Under the pieces are notes generated by a model that saw only the letters and a list, made by a program, of their open reading frames with translations, was not told the origin of the DNA and searched no databases. Positions 1 to 9,314 of a DNA stretch of 64,000 nt are shown in pieces. Location: the NCBI GenBank assembly GCA_049890095.1, contig JBMHCD010000011.1, positions 51,486-115,485 on the forward strand. Reading direction: 5' to 3'. Both the position numbers and the translations under genes were made by a program. How positions within the stretch are numbered: the stretch's first letter is position 1; every line of letters starts with the position of its first letter. This DNA comes from JABAYQ01 sp049890095 (GTDB taxonomy: Bacteria; Bacteroidota; Bacteroidia; Flavobacteriales; UBA7312).

Positions 1-152
1 TGTTGTTGCATTTTTTCCCAAATAGCGAAGCCATAAGGTTTTATAACCATACATCCTCTAACTCCAGAATTTTCTGCCAGATCAGCTTTGGTTACTATAT
101 CATTATACCACTTTGAATAATCTTCCTCTCTACTTGTAAAATCTTTAGCCAT
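1..152 (-). CDS. proS: Prolyl-tRNA synthetase, N-terminal fragment
   Basis: The first 50 or so residues of a protein that starts MAKDFTSREEDYSKW and continues through a GVRGCMVIKPYGFAIWE segment; the window edge cuts off the rest. This N-terminus matches the short (archaeal/eukaryote-like) type of prolyl-tRNA synthetase used by Bacteroidota, which charges tRNA-Pro with proline in the cytoplasm. The start is the ATG read from base 152. It is divergent from the lipoprotein gene that begins at 273, with about 120 AT-rich bases between them. The identification rests on a short stretch recognised from memory; the catalytic core is outside the window. Confidence 0.85.
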   Translation of the reverse strand, partial: MAKDFTSREEDYSKWYNDIVTKADLAENSGVRGCMVIKPYGFAIWEKMQQ

Positions 153-272
153 AGCTTACTTTTTTTGTCCTTTTTTTGTAATTTAGTGTAATATTTTACG
201 TTATAAACAAAATTAATCTTTTTAGAATATCCAAAAAGGAAAATTTAATTCATTTTTTTAATTTTATTCATC

Positions 273-1223
273 ATGAAATACACACTAATTATTTTAACTT
301 TTTTCTTAGGTTCATGTATTACTATAAACACCACTTCGACGGGTTTTAAAGATGAGATTTATTATAGTGCTGAAGACTATGTCGCCAATGAGAATGAGGA
401 GACTGTTATTCAAAATGAATCATCAAGCTCCGATTTAGAGGCAGAAATTGATTCAGAATCTGATGAATATCAGTTTGATGATTATTATGATTACGGATAT
501 GCGTCAAGAATAAGAAGATTTCATAGTCCTTTTATTGGTTTTGGTTATTATAACAATTACTATACCAATTCTTACTGGTATAATTATAACCCATACGATT
601 ATGGTGTGAGTATTTACTATGGATATAATTTTTGGTCACCAGCTTATTATGACCCTTTTTATCACCATCCATTTGGTTTTTATCATGGGTTTTATCCTCA
701 TTATCATGCTTATCATAATCATTATGGACATCATTTTGCAGGAGGTTGGTCATATCCTACATACTATAATTCGTACGATAATAACAGCGTTTATTATGGT
801 CCAAGAGAAAATTTTATTTTACAAAAAACGCCAGAGAGTTTTGCAAACAGATATGCAACTGAGAAAACTAACCTTCCTATATTAAATGTTTCTAAACCCC
901 TTAACAATAAGGGAAATAAACCAACAACAATTTCGAGTTTTTCGAACAGAAAGCCGGTAAATTTTAACCAAACAAATATTAAGAATAATAATAACAAACC
1001 TTCTAAAAATAATTTTAATGAATTTATAAATTCTGGTTATAAACGTCCTTCAAATGGTGAGATTTCTAGACCTATAAATGCTACAAAGCCTGTAAGGGAG
1101 GCAAAACCACAGAGAGTTAATAATTCTTCAAATAATTTTAGTAGACCAATTAGAAAACCGAGTTTTAAAACAAACTCTTCACCATCTAGATCTAGACCAT
1201 CTAATTCCAGAAGACCAAGATAA
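273..1223 (+). CDS. Tyr/His-rich lipoprotein of unknown function
   Basis: A 316-residue protein with a short hydrophobic signal and a lipobox (LGSC, Cys at residue 15), so probably a lipoprotein. After an acidic Ser/Glu/Asp stretch (about residues 38-72) comes a low-complexity block (about 73-175) dominated by Tyr, Phe, His, Gly and Asn, with many HH, YY and HxxH combinations, and then a basic Asn/Lys/Arg/Ser/Pro-rich tail that ends in SRRPR. I recognise no catalytic domain. The aromatic/His-rich core could bind metal or sit as a disordered or sticky surface layer; that is inference. Two bases separate it from the FadL-like gene downstream, so the two are probably co-transcribed. Confidence 0.8.
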   Translation: MKYTLIILTFFLGSCITINTTSTGFKDEIYYSAEDYVANENEETVIQNESSSSDLEAEIDSESDEYQFDDYYDYGYASRIRRFHSPFIGFGYYNNYYTNSYWYNYNPYDYGVSIYYGYNFWSPAYYDPFYHHPFGFYHGFYPHYHAYHNHYGHHFAGGWSYPTYYNSYDNNSVYYGPRENFILQKTPESFANRYATEKTNLPILNVSKPLNNKGNKPTTISSFSNRKPVNFNQTNIKNNNNKPSKNNFNEFINSGYKRPSNGEISRPINATKPVREAKPQRVNNSSNNFSRPIRKPSFKTNSSPSRSRPSNSRRPR

Positions 1224-1225
1224 TT

Positions 1226-2713
1226 ATGAAAAACAAAATATTATATACGCTGATAATACTAAGTAGTCAATTATATGCTCAAACTTATTTAGATGCTCAA
1301 CAATTTTCTGATGTTCAAATTGCAGGTACCGCAAGAACAGCATCTATGGCGGGTGCATTTGGAGCACTAGGAGCAGATATTTCAAGCCTAAGCACTAATC
1401 CTGCTGGCATAGGTTTGTATCAATCGATGGATTTTTCGTTTACCTTAGACATAGGTGTAAAAGAAAATACTTCTTATTATAATGGATTTAAAACTTTTAA
1501 CAACACTGGTGACTTTAATTTAAATTCTATAGGAATTGTTTTTCCTGTTAAAACTTCTAAAAATGACGATTGGAAACGTTCTAATTTTGGATTAGCATAT
1601 AATAACTCTAAGCACTTTAAATCCAATACATTGATTTATGGATATGATGAAGGTTCTATTGTAGATGTTTTCTATGATCAGGCAATTGGTAAACCTCTAA
1701 ATGAGTTAAATAGTTTTTTTGAACTTTCAGCATTTGATACTTATTTAATCGATTTAGATGTAGATACATCAGGAAACTTTATCGATAATGGAGAATATTT
1801 CAGGATAGTAGATAGTGGTCAGAATCAGTACAAGCAAATTGTTACAGATGGACAAATAGGAGAGATGGTACTCAGCTATGGGGCATCATATAAAGAAAAA
1901 TTATATTTGGGTTCTTCTTTGTCAATAACTACTCTCGAATATATTAAGAGTTCAAGATATGCTGAATATAATTTTGATGATACTCTTTCAACCGTACAGA
2001 CATTAGATTTTTATGAGTATCAATATACATCTGGAGCTGGACTTGGACTAAAGCTTGGGGCAATTTATAAAGCAAATGATAACTTAAGATTAGGTTTGGC
2101 ATATCATACACCAACTATAATTTCTTTGTCCGATGAATATGAAAATGTTCTTGATGTTAACCATTCTTTTAATGATTCAGCTTATACTTATTCTAAATCT
2201 TCACCATATGGTATATATGATTATAGAGTAACAACCCCTTCAAAGATTTTGCTTAGTGGAGCAATTGTCCTAAATAAAAACTTCATAATTAGTACTGATT
2301 TTGAGCTTGTCGATTATTCACAAATGAGAATTGACGGTCAAAAAAATGATAATGATTATTTTGATGATCAAAATAGAATAATTCAAAATCGATACAGTGA
2401 AGTTTCTAACTTTAAATTAGGTGCCGAATTAAACTTATCTTCAATATTATTAAGAGGTGGTTATGCTACATTTGGCAATCCTCTTTCTGGAGATATTACT
2501 TCGGACAACCCTCTTGCTGATGTTTATAGCAATGAAAAAGAAATGTACTCCTTTGGTATTGGAAGAAGAAATAAGTTTAATTATATAGATTTAGCTTTTG
2601 TTTTTTCAGAAGTTTCTAGAACGACATGGCTGTATAATGCTAATTATAATTCCCCAACAAAAGTTGTTGACACAAACTTTGGCTTAATTCTGACTATGGG
2701 TTGGAAACTTTAA
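1226..2713 (+). CDS. FadL/OmpP1/TodX-family outer-membrane protein
   Basis: A 495-residue outer-membrane barrel with a signal peptide ending near YAQ. Right after it comes the N-terminal signature of the family: TARTASMAGAFGALGAD followed by SSLSTNPAGIGLY, in the region that forms the hatch of FadL-type channels. Alternating-hydrophobicity strands fill the rest and the protein ends in a strand (FGLILTMGWKL). Family members move hydrophobic compounds such as fatty acids or aromatics across the outer membrane; the substrate here cannot be told. Its stop codon overlaps the end of the convergent TPR gene by 4 bases. Confidence 0.85.
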   Translation: MKNKILYTLIILSSQLYAQTYLDAQQFSDVQIAGTARTASMAGAFGALGADISSLSTNPAGIGLYQSMDFSFTLDIGVKENTSYYNGFKTFNNTGDFNLNSIGIVFPVKTSKNDDWKRSNFGLAYNNSKHFKSNTLIYGYDEGSIVDVFYDQAIGKPLNELNSFFELSAFDTYLIDLDVDTSGNFIDNGEYFRIVDSGQNQYKQIVTDGQIGEMVLSYGASYKEKLYLGSSLSITTLEYIKSSRYAEYNFDDTLSTVQTLDFYEYQYTSGAGLGLKLGAIYKANDNLRLGLAYHTPTIISLSDEYENVLDVNHSFNDSAYTYSKSSPYGIYDYRVTTPSKILLSGAIVLNKNFIISTDFELVDYSQMRIDGQKNDNDYFDDQNRIIQNRYSEVSNFKLGAELNLSSILLRGGYATFGNPLSGDITSDNPLADVYSNEKEMYSFGIGRRNKFNYIDLAFVFSEVSRTTWLYNANYNSPTKVVDTNFGLILTMGWKL

Positions 2714-4173
2714 TTGGTGATTCTGTTTAAACCTGATTTTGCTTTTAGTTCAATACCTTGTTCGTATTGATGGTTTTTAAGATTTATACATTTATTAAAA
2801 TATTCAATGGCCTTTTCGTTGAATCCCTCATTTTCGTATAATAATCCAAGTTGTAAAGCAGATTTCGCGGCAAAATAAAAATTCATATCATTTCCCAGAT
2901 TATAAGTGTCATTATAATATTTTTTAGCAAGTTGAAACTGTTTTAATTTTTCATGGTTTCTTGCTTTTCTGTACAGAATTTCTAATTTGATTGATTTGTT
3001 AGTCTCAGTAATAGAATCCAATTGAGATAATGAATTTCGGTACTTTCCTCCATCAAAAAGAAGTCTTGATTTTAGTAAAAATTTATTTGGTTTAGTCTTA
3101 TTATCAAATTGTTTTTGTGCCTCTTTGTCTGCATCCACAAATGTATCTCCCATTATATTTATTTTGTTTTGATATTCATAGAAAAGGGACATATTGTCTT
3201 GTAGTAAAGCTATCCAACTTAAATACATAAGAGAAGATTTTATGTAGTTTTTTCCTTTAAAGTTGGCTAAAAAATGTTTAAAATAAATTTCCGCATCGTA
3301 GTCTAATTGGTTTAGTTTTGCTTTTGCTAATAAGTAATCTAAATAGTAAAATTTAAAACTACTTTCAGAAATAATTCTATTTTCCAAAATACTAATAGCT
3401 TGTTGATATCTTCCAATTTTGTTACATATTCTATGTGTGGCATAATTTAAAATCAGAAAAGAGCTATTTTCAATTTTTGGTAATAACTTTTCTAATTCAG
3501 ATGGTGTATTCTGAAGATTAAGTTTTAGAAATGATAAATAAAAATATGTTTCTGTAATTAGATGATTAAAATCATTGTTTGATTCTAAATTTTCTACGAT
3601 ATTTTCAAGTTTTTTGATTCCTAAACTAATAGAGCCATCAATATTAATAATTGATAAAATCCAATGATATTTTTGAGGAATACTTCCAATAAGTGTTTCA
3701 AGAATCGCTAAACTTTTTTGATTTGGAATAAAATGTGGAAATTTTTCTTCATTTTGCTTTAGTAGTCTGTAGGCCGAATTTAAATTATATGCAGACTTTA
3801 AATATTCGTTAAATTTTAGTTTGCTAGCCGCATTTTGTATGTAAATTTCAGCTTGACAGTAATTATACCATGGAGAATTTATATTTCCCTTTTTGATTTC
3901 TTCAATTCTGAAGTTTTCTAAATCATTACTTGATAAATAGTTAGAATGTTGTTCTCCTATTTGTATGCTAAAAAAATCTATATAATTGTCTAATAGGTGA
4001 ACAATTTTATTTGTAGGATTTGTTTTTTTTTCCTTTTTAATTAAAAGTGTAGCATCCTCTAGTTCTAACGATATGATTTTTAGATATGCATCATTACAAT
4101 TTGTATTCCAATTAAAATCTGCAATAGCATAATTGTTTAGCACAATAAAAAAAAAGAATAAAAAAAATCTCAT
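2710..4173 (-). CDS. Tetratricopeptide-repeat protein, probably exported
   Basis: A 487-residue protein with a hydrophobic N-terminal segment (residues 1-18, MRFFLFFFFIVLNNYAIA) that looks like a signal peptide. The rest is mostly helical, and near the C-terminus there are recognisable TPR-like pairs (YRNSLSQLDSI, QLAKKYYNDTYNLG, GFNEKAIEYFNKCINL). TPR proteins act as protein-binding scaffolds; no partner can be inferred. The start codon (4171-4173) directly follows the T-run of a terminator hairpin (4174-4204) that closes the upstream gene pair, so there is no room for a ribosome binding site in between. Confidence 0.75.
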   Translation of the reverse strand: MRFFLFFFFIVLNNYAIADFNWNTNCNDAYLKIISLELEDATLLIKKEKKTNPTNKIVHLLDNYIDFFSIQIGEQHSNYLSSNDLENFRIEEIKKGNINSPWYNYCQAEIYIQNAASKLKFNEYLKSAYNLNSAYRLLKQNEEKFPHFIPNQKSLAILETLIGSIPQKYHWILSIINIDGSISLGIKKLENIVENLESNNDFNHLITETYFYLSFLKLNLQNTPSELEKLLPKIENSSFLILNYATHRICNKIGRYQQAISILENRIISESSFKFYYLDYLLAKAKLNQLDYDAEIYFKHFLANFKGKNYIKSSLMYLSWIALLQDNMSLFYEYQNKINIMGDTFVDADKEAQKQFDNKTKPNKFLLKSRLLFDGGKYRNSLSQLDSITETNKSIKLEILYRKARNHEKLKQFQLAKKYYNDTYNLGNDMNFYFAAKSALQLGLLYENEGFNEKAIEYFNKCINLKNHQYEQGIELKAKSGLNRITN

Positions 4174-4204
4174 AAAAAAAAGGGATTTCTTATTAGAAAT
4201 CCCT
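4174..4204 (-). terminator. Intrinsic terminator of the zinc-ribbon/Nif3 gene pair
   Basis: A perfect 10-bp stem (4181-4190 AGGGATTTCT with 4195-4204 AGAAATCCCT) and a 4-base loop. On the minus strand it is followed by seven T (complement of A at 4174-4180). It lies between the zinc-ribbon gene and the TPR gene, and the T-run touches the TPR start codon. Confidence 0.85.
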
Positions 4205-4227
4205 CAAATTTAAGTTTAATTTACAAA

Positions 4228-4989
4228 TTATGCTTCTTCAGCAGCAAATATATTTGCATCAATTAATATTCTTCCACAGTGCTCACAAACAATAATTTTC
4301 TTGTGTGCCTTTATATCAAGTTGTCTTTGTGGTGGTATTTTACTAAAACAACCACCACATGCATCTCTATCTACAGAAACAACGGCAAGACCATTTTTGG
4401 AATTAGATCTTATCCTATTGTAAGCAGTTAATAATCTTTCATCAACAACTTTCTGAGCTTTCTCAGATTTTGCTAGAAGTTCTTTTTCTTCTTTTTCAGT
4501 TTCAGAAATAATACTTTCTAATTCTGCTTTTTTCTCGTTGAAGATACTTTTCTTTTCACTAATTAGTTCGTCAATAGAAGTTTTAGATTCTTTAAATTGA
4601 CTTATTTTAGCAGTAGAATCTTTAATTTTCTTTTCTGCCAATTCAATTTCTAAATTTTGGAATTCAATTTCTTTATTTAAAGAATCGTACTCTCTATTAT
4701 TTTTTATAGTATCAAGTTGCTTAGTGTATTTTTTAACAAGTTCTTTAGCTTCATCGATTTTTAATTTTCTTTTTGAAATGAAGTTTTCTTGCTCTTCTAA
4801 TTCAGAGTTTATTTTAGAAACTCTAGTTTCAAGACCTAATACACCATCCTCTAAATCCTGAACTTCAAGAGGAAGTTCTCCTCGAACGGTACGAATTTTG
4901 TCAATTTCAGAATCTATTACTTGTAACTGATGTAATGCAGCTAATTTCTCTTCTACTGAAAACTCTTTCTTTGTTTTTTTCTTTGCCAT
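4228..4989 (-). CDS. Coiled-coil protein with C-terminal C4 zinc ribbon
   Basis: A 253-residue cytoplasmic protein. Residues about 10-190 are a long, highly charged coiled coil (EELEEQ, KKIKDS, EKEEKELL patterns). The C-terminus carries two pairs of cysteines, CGGC and CEHC about 20 residues apart, which form a C4 zinc ribbon of the DUF164 type. Homologues are widespread in bacteria and their function is poorly known; nucleic-acid or protein binding is likely. Five bases separate it from the end of the upstream Nif3-like gene, which is the usual partner of this gene in Bacteroidota, so the two form an operon ending at the hairpin 4174-4204. Confidence 0.88.
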   Translation of the reverse strand: MAKKKTKKEFSVEEKLAALHQLQVIDSEIDKIRTVRGELPLEVQDLEDGVLGLETRVSKINSELEEQENFISKRKLKIDEAKELVKKYTKQLDTIKNNREYDSLNKEIEFQNLEIELAEKKIKDSTAKISQFKESKTSIDELISEKKSIFNEKKAELESIISETEKEEKELLAKSEKAQKVVDERLLTAYNRIRSNSKNGLAVVSVDRDACGGCFSKIPPQRQLDIKAHKKIIVCEHCGRILIDANIFAAEEA

Positions 4990-4994
4990 ATTTA

Positions 4995-6089
4995 CTATGA
5001 GTAGTTGATGGGGTTTGTATATGTTTCTGATAAATGGGTTGCAAACTTAGTAAAATTTTCTTTAAGAATACTGACTAATAATTCAGAAGTAAATTGTTCG
5101 CTTTCATAATGCCCAATATCTGCTAAAATTATTTGATTATCAGCTTCAAAAAAATCGTGATATTTTATGTCTGAGGTAATAAAAATATCAGCATTAATCT
5201 TTTTGGCATTTTCGATTAAAAAGCTTCCTGAACCACCACAGATCGCCACCTTATTTATATATTTCTTATTTAGATTAGTATGTCTAACACATTTAGTTTT
5301 CATTTTTTGTTTTAACTGAATAATAAATTCTTCTGCTATAACTGGTATTTCTAATTCACCAAACATTCCAGAACCAATATTTTGATGAATATTTTCTAAA
5401 GTATTAATTTGATATGAAACTTCTTCATAGGGGTGAACTTGTAGTAATGAATCTAAAATTTTTGCGGTTTTGTAGATAGGGAAAATAACTTCTATTTTGA
5501 CTTCTCTTTCTGTGTTAAACTCTAATTTATTTCCCTTATTTGGGTTGCTATCAATATTTCCTATAAAAGTTCCATCTCCAGTAGAGCTAAAACTACAATT
5601 TGAATAATTGCCAATTTCACCAGCACCATTTTCAAATAGTTCATTTCTTATTTTTTCAGCACTTTCTAAAGGAGAATGAACAATTAGTTTATTTATAAGA
5701 TGTTTCTTTGGTGCTAGTATTTTACAATTTGAAAGGCCTATTTTTTGTGCAATTTTTTTGTTTACTCCTTCATAATGATTGTCCAAATTTGTATGTATGG
5801 CATAAATAGAAATATTATTTTTTATTGCTTTCAAAATTATTCTTTCGACGTAATTTTTTCCGGTAATTTTTTTAAGTCCTTTAAAAATAATTGGATGATG
5901 ACAAATAATTAGTTCGCATTTTTTTTTAATGGCTTCATCTAATACTTCATTAGTGCAATCTAAACTAACTAAAACATTATTTATATTTTGATTAAAGGAT
6001 CCGATTAACAAACCACTGTTGTCATAGTTTTCTTGAATTTCCAATGGAAATTTTTTTTCTAAAAAAGAAGTAATATCTGATACTTTCAT
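4995..6089 (-). CDS. Nif3-like dinuclear metal centre protein
   Basis: A 364-residue Nif3/YqfO-family protein. The N-terminal half has the motif CHHPIIFKGLK and then IHTNLDNH, and the C-terminal half has DIFITSDIKYHDFFEA and DIGHYESEQ; these hold the His, Asp and Glu ligands of the two-metal site. The length fits the long form with a central PII/CutA-like insertion (about residues 125-240). Members are hexameric metal-binding proteins, sometimes annotated as GTP cyclohydrolase I type 2, whose reaction is unsettled. I chose the ATG at 6089 (MKVSDITSF) over an upstream ATG at 6143 because family members start there and the upstream 18 residues run across the divergent promoter region. Confidence 0.88.
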   Translation of the reverse strand: MKVSDITSFLEKKFPLEIQENYDNSGLLIGSFNQNINNVLVSLDCTNEVLDEAIKKKCELIICHHPIIFKGLKKITGKNYVERIILKAIKNNISIYAIHTNLDNHYEGVNKKIAQKIGLSNCKILAPKKHLINKLIVHSPLESAEKIRNELFENGAGEIGNYSNCSFSSTGDGTFIGNIDSNPNKGNKLEFNTEREVKIEVIFPIYKTAKILDSLLQVHPYEEVSYQINTLENIHQNIGSGMFGELEIPVIAEEFIIQLKQKMKTKCVRHTNLNKKYINKVAICGGSGSFLIENAKKINADIFITSDIKYHDFFEADNQIILADIGHYESEQFTSELLVSILKENFTKFATHLSETYTNPINYS

Positions 6090-6130
6090 TTGTTGTGATA
6101 ACTTAATTGTCAAAAATACCGTAAATTTAT

Positions 6131-6148
6131 TATATTTGTGCAAATAGA
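6131..6148. promoter_or_regulatory. Divergent -7 boxes for lpxK (+) and the Nif3-like gene (-)
   Basis: On the plus strand 6131-6138 reads TATATTTG, a perfect match to the Bacteroidota -7 box TAnnTTTG, with ATTG at 6106-6109 as a possible -33 element (21 bases apart) and the lpxK start 22 bases downstream. On the minus strand the complement of 6141-6148 reads TCTATTTG, one mismatch, 52 bases before the Nif3-like start. Consensus match only. Confidence 0.5.
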
Positions 6149-6159
6149 CCCTTTAGTTA

Positions 6160-7203
6160 ATGATTTGGTTGAAACTTTTATTACTTCCTTTCTATTTTAT
6201 ATATAGCCTTTTTATATATATTAGAAATTCTCTTTTTGACTACGGTTTTTTTAGCTCAACAAAGTTCAAAATACCAGTTATTTCTGTTGGAAATTTATGT
6301 GTAGGTGGTAGTGGTAAGACTCCTCATGTCGAATATTTAGTTGATCTTTTGATTAAAAGTAAATCCGTATCTGTTTTGAGTAGAGGATATGGTCGTAAAA
6401 CAAATGGGTTTTTTAAAGTCAATTCTGATTCAGATTATTTAGATGTTGGGGATGAACCTTTACAAATTGCTTTAAAATTTCCAACTACTAGCGTAGCAGT
6501 TTCCGAAAAAAGATCTTTTGGTATTAAAGAGTTATTGAAAGAAAAAAATGATGTTGTTATATTGGATGATGCTTTTCAACATAGATGGGTAAAACCAGGT
6601 CTTAACATTCTCCTTACAAAATATAACGATTTATTTATTAATGATAATTTGATTCCATTAGGAAGATTAAGAGAACATAAATCGTGTTATTTAAGAGCGG
6701 ATTTAATTGTTGTAACTGATACGCCAAACCCATTATTAGCACTAGATGAGTATAGGCTGGTGGAGCAAATTTCCCCAATGTTCTATCAAAAAGTTTGCTT
6801 TTCTTATTTTAAGTATTTACAACCAAAGTCATTATTTATAGATGATAAAAAAACACTTGAAAATAGTAGTATTATTTTAGTTACAGGAATTGCCAACAGC
6901 CATTCTTTAATAGAATACATTGAAAGTAAAAAAGGTAAAATCAAACATCACCATAATTTTAGAGATCACTACAATTATAAAGTAAAAGATATTAAAAAAA
7001 TTATTCAATCATTTTCTTCAATTTCTAATTCAGATAGATTAATTTTAACAACTGAAAAGGATGCTGTTCGTTTGAAAAAATATAAAGAGTATTTTGATGG
7101 AATACCAATTTATTTTATTCCAATACAAGTGAAATTTCATGGTAAAACGAACTTCAATTCATTAATCAATGAATATGTTGAAGAAAATAATTTCCGTAAC
7201 TGA
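6160..7203 (+). CDS. lpxK: Tetraacyldisaccharide 4'-kinase (lipid A synthesis)
   Basis: A 347-residue inner-membrane enzyme that phosphorylates the 4' position of the lipid A disaccharide precursor using ATP. The N-terminus is a hydrophobic membrane anchor (about residues 1-25), followed by the P-loop GNLCVGGSGKTPH (44-56), which is the LpxK signature, and the conserved VILDDAFQHRW motif (about 133-143). Length is normal for the family. It overlaps the purine nucleoside phosphorylase gene downstream by about 29 bases, which suggests coupled expression. It shows that the organism makes lipid A and is a diderm. Confidence 0.95.
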   Translation: MIWLKLLLLPFYFIYSLFIYIRNSLFDYGFFSSTKFKIPVISVGNLCVGGSGKTPHVEYLVDLLIKSKSVSVLSRGYGRKTNGFFKVNSDSDYLDVGDEPLQIALKFPTTSVAVSEKRSFGIKELLKEKNDVVILDDAFQHRWVKPGLNILLTKYNDLFINDNLIPLGRLREHKSCYLRADLIVVTDTPNPLLALDEYRLVEQISPMFYQKVCFSYFKYLQPKSLFIDDKKTLENSSIILVTGIANSHSLIEYIESKKGKIKHHHNFRDHYNYKVKDIKKIIQSFSSISNSDRLILTTEKDAVRLKKYKEYFDGIPIYFIPIQVKFHGKTNFNSLINEYVEENNFRN

Positions 7204-7987
7204 ATTTATACAAAGTAAAATATTATTAAATCCGTCTGTTGGTATTGTTCTTGGCACTGGTCTTGGTGGTTTAGTAGATGAAATTGAAGTAAGTGTCGAA
7301 ATAAATTATTCAGATATTCCTAATTTTCCAATTTCTACAGTTGAAGGACATACAGGAAAGTTTATTTTAGGAAAATTATCTGGAAAAGAGGTGATTGCTA
7401 TGCAAGGAAGATTTCACTTTTATGAGGGATATTCAATGTTTGATGTGACACTTCCTATAAGAGTAATGAAATTATTGGGAGTTGAAACAATTATAATTTC
7501 AAATGCAAGTGGGGGAGTTAATCCAAATTATGAGATAGGAGACTTAATGATTTTAGAAGATCATATAAATTTAATTCCTAACCCTTTGATAGGGCAAAAC
7601 ATTGATAATTTGGGGCCTCGTTTTCCTGATATGAGTATTCCATATGACAAAGAATTAATTGAAAACGGATTGTCAATAGCTAATCAACATTCTTATAAAA
7701 TTCATAAAGGTGTTTATGCAGCTGTTACTGGTCCGTGTTTGGAAACACCCGCAGAGTATAATTATTTAAGAGTTATTGGGGCAGATACAGTTGGTATGTC
7801 AACAGTTCCTGAGGTAATTGTTGCCCGACATATGGAGCTTAGGTGTTTTGCTGTTTCTGTAATAACTGACTTAGGTGTGCCTGGAAAAATTAAAAAGGTT
7901 AGTCATGAGGACATTCAGTTAGTAGCTCAAGATGCTCAACCAAAACTTTCAATGTTATTTAAACAATTAATCAAAACAATAAATTAA
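7175..7987 (+). CDS. punA: Purine nucleoside phosphorylase (PNP-I)
   Basis: About 270 residues; cleaves purine nucleosides with phosphate to free base and ribose 1-phosphate in purine salvage. Motifs of the trimeric PNP family are present: GIVLGTGLGGL for phosphate binding, VEGHTGKF, QGRFHFYEGY, SNASGGVNPNYEIGDLM and the base-binding VTGPCLETPAEY. The start at 7175 (MLKKIISVTEF) is preferred because homologues start close to it; an in-frame ATG at 7169 adds two residues. It overlaps the 3' end of lpxK in another frame, a neighbour arrangement common in Flavobacteriia. Confidence 0.93.
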   Translation: MLKKIISVTEFIQSKILLNPSVGIVLGTGLGGLVDEIEVSVEINYSDIPNFPISTVEGHTGKFILGKLSGKEVIAMQGRFHFYEGYSMFDVTLPIRVMKLLGVETIIISNASGGVNPNYEIGDLMILEDHINLIPNPLIGQNIDNLGPRFPDMSIPYDKELIENGLSIANQHSYKIHKGVYAAVTGPCLETPAEYNYLRVIGADTVGMSTVPEVIVARHMELRCFAVSVITDLGVPGKIKKVSHEDIQLVAQDAQPKLSMLFKQLIKTIN

Positions 7988-7993
7988 CCTATT

Positions 7994-9301
7994 ATGAGAG
8001 TATTATTCTTTTTGATGCCATTTTGTTTGTTAGCTCAAGAACAACTTCATACTAATCTGTTGTTTAATTGGAATGATCAAAGTTTACAAGGCTCAACTGC
8101 ATTTGACAACATTTATAATGAGGTATGGGGCTTTGTGCAAAATGGTAAGGAGTTTGCTGTGATTGGTTCTACAGATGGAACACATATATTTGATGTAACA
8201 GATGCTGAAAATTCTGAAATGGTTTCATTTATCGAGGGTAAAGTTCAAGGTCCTGAAATTATTCATAGAGATTATCATGATTATAGAGGATTTTTGTATA
8301 TCGTATGTGATGAAGGGCAGAGTTCTTTACAGATTGTTGATATTTCAAATTTACCTGATACGGCATTTTTGGTTTATGATTCTGATTCTCTATTCCAACG
8401 AGCTCATAACATATTTATAGATACATTAAATGCCAAAATGTATACAACAAATGGAACCTTGTATTCTCTTGAAGATCCAATAAATCCAACACTAATTTAT
8501 CAAAATTCAATTTTGGATGCTCATGATATGTATGTAAGAAATGATACTGCATATATAAATAAAGGATCTTCATTCAAAATTGTTGATTTTGGAGAAACTA
8601 GTTTAGAAAATCAAACACACAATGAGATAGGTGCCTTGTTAAATTACCCACAACAAGGATATAATCATTCTGGTTGGCTAACGGATGATGGTAATTATTA
8701 TGTAATGGCCGATGAAACATGGGGATTAGATATGAAAGTTTTAGATTTGACTGATCTTTCAAATATTGAAGTTATATCCTTTATAAGTTCAAATATTGAT
8801 GAAAATTCAATACCACACAATCAAATCATCAGAGGAGATTTTTTATATACTGCGTATTATCACGATGGTTTGTATGTGCATAATATTTCAAATCCGCATT
8901 ATCCATATTTAGTTGCGTTTTATGATACTTTTGATCCAAATCATCATGATAGTTATATGGGAGCATGGGGTGTGTATCCCTTTTTACCTTCTGGAAATGT
9001 ATTAGTTTCTGACATGCAAACAGGCTTGTATGTTCTAGAAATTGATTTTGAGTCAATAAATGTAAAAGATATTGAACCTAGTGATTTGAATATTTATCCT
9101 AATCCAACGGTCGATGTTGTTTATATAGAGTTAAATGAAAGTTATGATTACTTTATATACGACTTACATTCAAAACTTATACAAAGTGATTTATCAACTA
9201 AAACTTCTCATATTAATCTATCAAATTTGAACTCTGGAATTTATGTTATTAAGATAGTTACAGATAATTTAGTTTTAACTGAAAAAATAATTAAAAAATA
9301 A
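7994..9301 (+). CDS. Secreted LVIVD/choice-of-anchor-B protein with T9SS sorting tail
   Basis: A 435-residue exported protein with a signal peptide (MRVLFFLMPFCLLAQ). The middle is a series of propeller-like repeats of the LVIVD type (THIFDVTDAEN, LQIVDISNLPD, LYVHNISNPHYP), as in the family named choice-of-anchor B. The last 75 residues start at NIYPNPTVDVVYIEL and end LTEKIIKK, a type A C-terminal signal for the type IX secretion system, which sends the protein across the outer membrane and attaches it there. No catalytic residues are evident, so a surface or binding role is likely. It begins 6 bases after the phosphorylase gene. Confidence 0.88.
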   Translation: MRVLFFLMPFCLLAQEQLHTNLLFNWNDQSLQGSTAFDNIYNEVWGFVQNGKEFAVIGSTDGTHIFDVTDAENSEMVSFIEGKVQGPEIIHRDYHDYRGFLYIVCDEGQSSLQIVDISNLPDTAFLVYDSDSLFQRAHNIFIDTLNAKMYTTNGTLYSLEDPINPTLIYQNSILDAHDMYVRNDTAYINKGSSFKIVDFGETSLENQTHNEIGALLNYPQQGYNHSGWLTDDGNYYVMADETWGLDMKVLDLTDLSNIEVISFISSNIDENSIPHNQIIRGDFLYTAYYHDGLYVHNISNPHYPYLVAFYDTFDPNHHDSYMGAWGVYPFLPSGNVLVSDMQTGLYVLEIDFESINVKDIEPSDLNIYPNPTVDVVYIELNESYDYFIYDLHSKLIQSDLSTKTSHINLSNLNSGIYVIKIVTDNLVLTEKIIKK

Positions 9302-9314
9302 ATTAATAAATTTG

